Origin: Monomorium pharaonis
Lineage: Eukaryota > Arthropoda > Insecta > Hymenoptera > Formicidae
Length of the DNA stretch: 64,000 nt
Assembly (NCBI RefSeq): GCF_013373865.1
Contig: NC_050470.1
Location: 3,766,373-3,830,372 of the forward strand
Direction: 5' to 3'
The translations under genes and the position numbers were made by a program. A model generated the notes under the pieces. It saw only the letters and a program-made list of their open reading frames with translations, did not search any database and was not told the origin of the DNA. Positions 60,972-64,000 of the stretch are shown here, piece after piece. Numbering within the stretch: the first letter of the stretch is position 1; every line of letters begins with the position of its first letter.

Positions 60972-63900
60972 CGTGTACGAGGCTGTCTCTCTCGAAAGAC
61001 GAATTCGACCGGTGAACCGAAGACGTGCGGCGGACCGGGGCATCGTCTTCAAGGTCTTCGAGAGATCTTCCAACACCGCTAAAATATCGATATTTTAACG
61101 TCCGTATACTACATTAGTTCGCCTCTAACGAGAGGAACATTTTAAGCTCCCCTCGTCACCTCCAACGCCTTCGAAAATTATGGAAATTATGCGGGGGAAA
61201 ATGATTGCCCCATTAATCCTGTTTATTCATTCTTACCGCTTTAATGAACGACTGCCATTACAATCGACGCTAATGGAGTTTTGAATTTTAGACACTTGTT
61301 TTTTTTTCGTCCCTTCCCTTTATCCTTCCTTTCTTAAAACGGAAAAAGAAAGAGAGGAGGAATATACGCTGTCAATCTTCACGACTCTTTGGGCATTTTA
61401 TTCGCCCGGAAAATTTCGAGCGATACTTATTCCCTTAAGTTGAAAAATATAACACGTCGCAATCTCTTACCGACGACTTGTCAAAGTATGGAATACGTGG
61501 CGCGGGACGTATCTCCGGGGGATGTCACGCGACAGACGAAGAGAGAAAATAAGATATAGGTATCCATGGCACGGTGGAAAAGCTGAGAAAATGCAGCGAT
61601 CGAGACGACGCGAGCTTTCATCCGAGCTGCTGCCGCGCGTATCGGAGAAGCCCGATTGATTCGTCGAACTATCGTTATCCACCCTGCTGACATTGCGCTG
61701 TTCCACATTTCGAGATCGCGATATTTCGCGAAAGCTCGCCTCTATGCGGTTTCGCCCTGGCAAATTTCGAAAGCGTTATTTCATGCGGTCGCTATTTAGC
61801 CCCTATTCGTCCCCATTCGTCATCGCGTGTAGATATCGCCCCCGATTTTGTCGGATCCGCGCGCGCGAGCGATGACGGAAAGCCGCGCGGATCGGGTTCG
61901 GTGTGTGCAGTTTTGCTTTAATGTGTTTACAATGGTTACTGCGTTTTGCGGCATTACGGCGAGGCGTGCATTCGTGTCACGTATTCGCGCGGTAATTGGC
62001 GTAATTGGTGGATAATAGTGCCGCGCCATGCTGGATATTTCGAGGCGATGTTTCGGTTTGCGACTACTAGACAACGCTATACCCCCGTGTACGAGATAGC
62101 GGCCGTTTGCGAGACTACGTTCCGGCAAACAGCGCGGTAAACCGGGCACGGATTTCGTAGTTTTGCCTTTCGAGAAATAGATAGCGATACTCTTGTACTA
62201 CGGGTATTTGATTCGCGTATATGCGCCAGGAAAAGCTACGCTTTCTTACAGTTACCGCTGATGATAAAGCCGTCCGATCCAAATGGAAGTAACGGGAAAT
62301 GAATACCAATATGTGAATTTTATTCTCCGGGAATTGTTCTTTGGCGGAGAATCCCACTGACCTGACGCGCGCGCAAAAAGGAGCCCCGTATTTTCACGTT
62401 TTAATACCGCGTTAATACTAATAAGGCCGCGCCGTCTCGCGCCGATATGCACATGAAAAATGAGATATCTCGCGCGTAGGGGCGTAAAAATGCTAACGCG
62501 AATTTTATGGAGCGCCCTCCTAAAACGGCGAGAATTTTATTCCCGCCGTAACAACTGTGTAGGAGCGAGGCAGTAAGAATTGCGCTCGCGATCCGTGACA
62601 GGGTTTTATTTCGTCTTTTGAAAGTCCCGTTCGTGAGATATACAGCCGTGCGCGGGGTCAAAATGGGACGCGACCCGTCCGTTTGAGCTTTTGTCATCAT
62701 CCATAGTTAAAGTCTTCCCGAAGATTTTGCCTGGATGCCGGACGAACGACGTCGAAGCTGAGAGGGAGAGGGTGGCGGGGAGCTTATTGACTTCTACGTC
62801 GACGAACGTCAATTCGTGGTCGAAAACGATCGGTAAAATTTTATGCTGCGGAACGTTATCTCTGCGACAGATCCACGACAAAAATAACACCGAGATCAGT
62901 GGCTAGACGCCTAGCGTTAGAACTGTCGTTCAGACGAACATGTATGTAACAAGAATGCGGTGATACGCGACAAGTTCACGACGCGATCTTTTTCAGCGAT
63001 TTAATTTCACGTCAATCGAAACGTTTCATTGTCGTGCACGTGCAATGTATTTCTACAAATATTCGAAATTAAAAAATTCTGACGGTATACACAAATATTT
63101 GAAATAAATTCGTCCTAATTTCCATTTAAAAATTTACGCGTTTATCTGTATTTTTTAAAAGAGCAAGCGTTATAAACAGAAAAATATTATTTTATCTAAA
63201 CGGTTTTACGCAAAAAAAAGCGCTTTTGCTAAAATGTTTGAAAACGCAGCTGGATCTGAAAATAATTGGACCGATTAAATAATTATGAAGGATGTTCAAG
63301 CATGATGAGCAATCCTGCAAAAAATTTTGACATTCTAGTAACCGCAGCTTAAATATTGTAATTATTTTGATAATTGAAAATTCTTTTCAGATGTGTGCTC
63401 TATTATTTAAATATTAAAGAATCAAATTTAAATCAATTTCTTCAGTTAAATAACATTTTATATAATTTTCATGTATGTATATGTGTGTTGAAACTTATTT
63501 TACTTAAAATGTAGTTAAAAAAGCAATCCCGTTTCTATGATTGAATTGCTTAATTATAATGTAAATTTGTATTAATTATATGCATTTAGTAAGCAGTAAA
63601 ATAAATTTTAGTTTAACATTTTACGCATTCTTGAGTTGAATTGTTTAATTTTATATGTTGTGTAGTGGCAATCGATAATACATTCAGTTAAATTTTTCGA
63701 CACTTGAACAAAACGATTCGGTTCCGTGCGCATTTGACGGGTTTCCAGCATTACGAACGCGAAGACTTCTTGCGTTTCTCACGATGAAATGAAGTCACGT
63801 GTCTGTCGGGGAAAAGATCGCGCAAGGTTAAATGCTTTGTTACTGATACCACCACCTGCAAGTGTTAAAGCTGTCGTCCTATTTGGAAGAGTTTCATCGA

Positions 63901-64000
63901 GCGAACTAGAAAGTGGGTAGCGAGGCGGGAGAAAAGGGGGAGAATTTGGCGAGGAAGCCGCCTCAAGTTGAAACCGTATAACATTCGTTTTGCACCCCTT

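Larger units (their letters stand above)
56158..64000. other. Non-coding mosaic, no gene recognised
   Basis: AT-rich at 56160-56440, 58430-58750, 59390-60600 and 63030-63680; CpG-rich in most of 57000-58430, 58750-59330, 60640-61200 and 61440-62940. Overlapping short frames on both strands (up to 162 codons at 57890-58378, minus, running through a glutamate-coding repeat) show no domain. No RNA gene recognised. Confidence 0.5.

Overview
The window looks like eukaryotic nuclear DNA from an arthropod, most likely a hymenopteran such as an ant. This is inference: there is no conserved host exon to anchor it. The grounds are an AT-rich background broken every 1-2 kb by CpG-dense blocks, many (TC)n/(GA)n microsatellites, insect-type fold-back elements, and a gypsy-class retroelement whose envelope protein resembles those of insect errantiviruses. 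I found no convincing complete host protein-coding gene, tRNA, rRNA or CRISPR array. The DNA is probably intergenic or inside a large intron.

The one unambiguous multigene unit is a complete env-bearing LTR retrotransposon (insect endogenous-retrovirus type) at 26662-34296. Its two 381-bp LTRs read as identical, and it is flanked by a 4-bp ACAG target duplication. It carries a TATA box and an arthropod initiator at the right spacing, a primer-binding site, gag, pol (protease, reverse transcriptase, RNase H, integrase), env and a polypurine tract. Three control points can be read directly. A canonical -1 slippery heptamer lies in the gag/pol overlap. A leader 5' splice site and a 3' splice site 10 bp upstream of the env ATG would yield an env mRNA whose first ATG is the env start. 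TATA and initiator are correctly spaced. Every reading frame is open, so the insertion looks very recent and possibly competent.

Layout. 1-11.3 kb: non-coding mosaic with one splice-flanked 60-bp candidate exon (3955-4014). 11.32-11.86 kb: tandem array of a 153-bp unit. 11.9-16.9 kb: non-coding. 16.9-20.3 kb: pyrimidine-rich degenerate ladder of diverged ~0.75-0.9 kb units. It is followed by a 256-bp purine-rich open segment with splice-like borders (20528-20783). 20.8-26.7 kb: non-coding, with weak ladder copies. 26.66-34.30 kb: the retroelement. 34.3-46.4 kb: GC/AT mosaic carrying at least six same-orientation copies of another diverged ~130-bp repeat. 47.74 kb: a 109-bp hairpin (MITE or microRNA-precursor-like). 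48.26-48.42 kb: a very long (TC)n tract. 56.03-56.16 kb: a 127-bp near-perfect fold-back MITE. 58-61 kb: a third short recurring motif.

The retroelement genes act together. Gag forms the particle, Pol (made by frameshift) processes, copies and integrates the genome, and Env would allow membrane fusion and possibly spread between cells. The rest of the window is repeat-structured non-coding DNA in which only low-confidence exon candidates can be offered.
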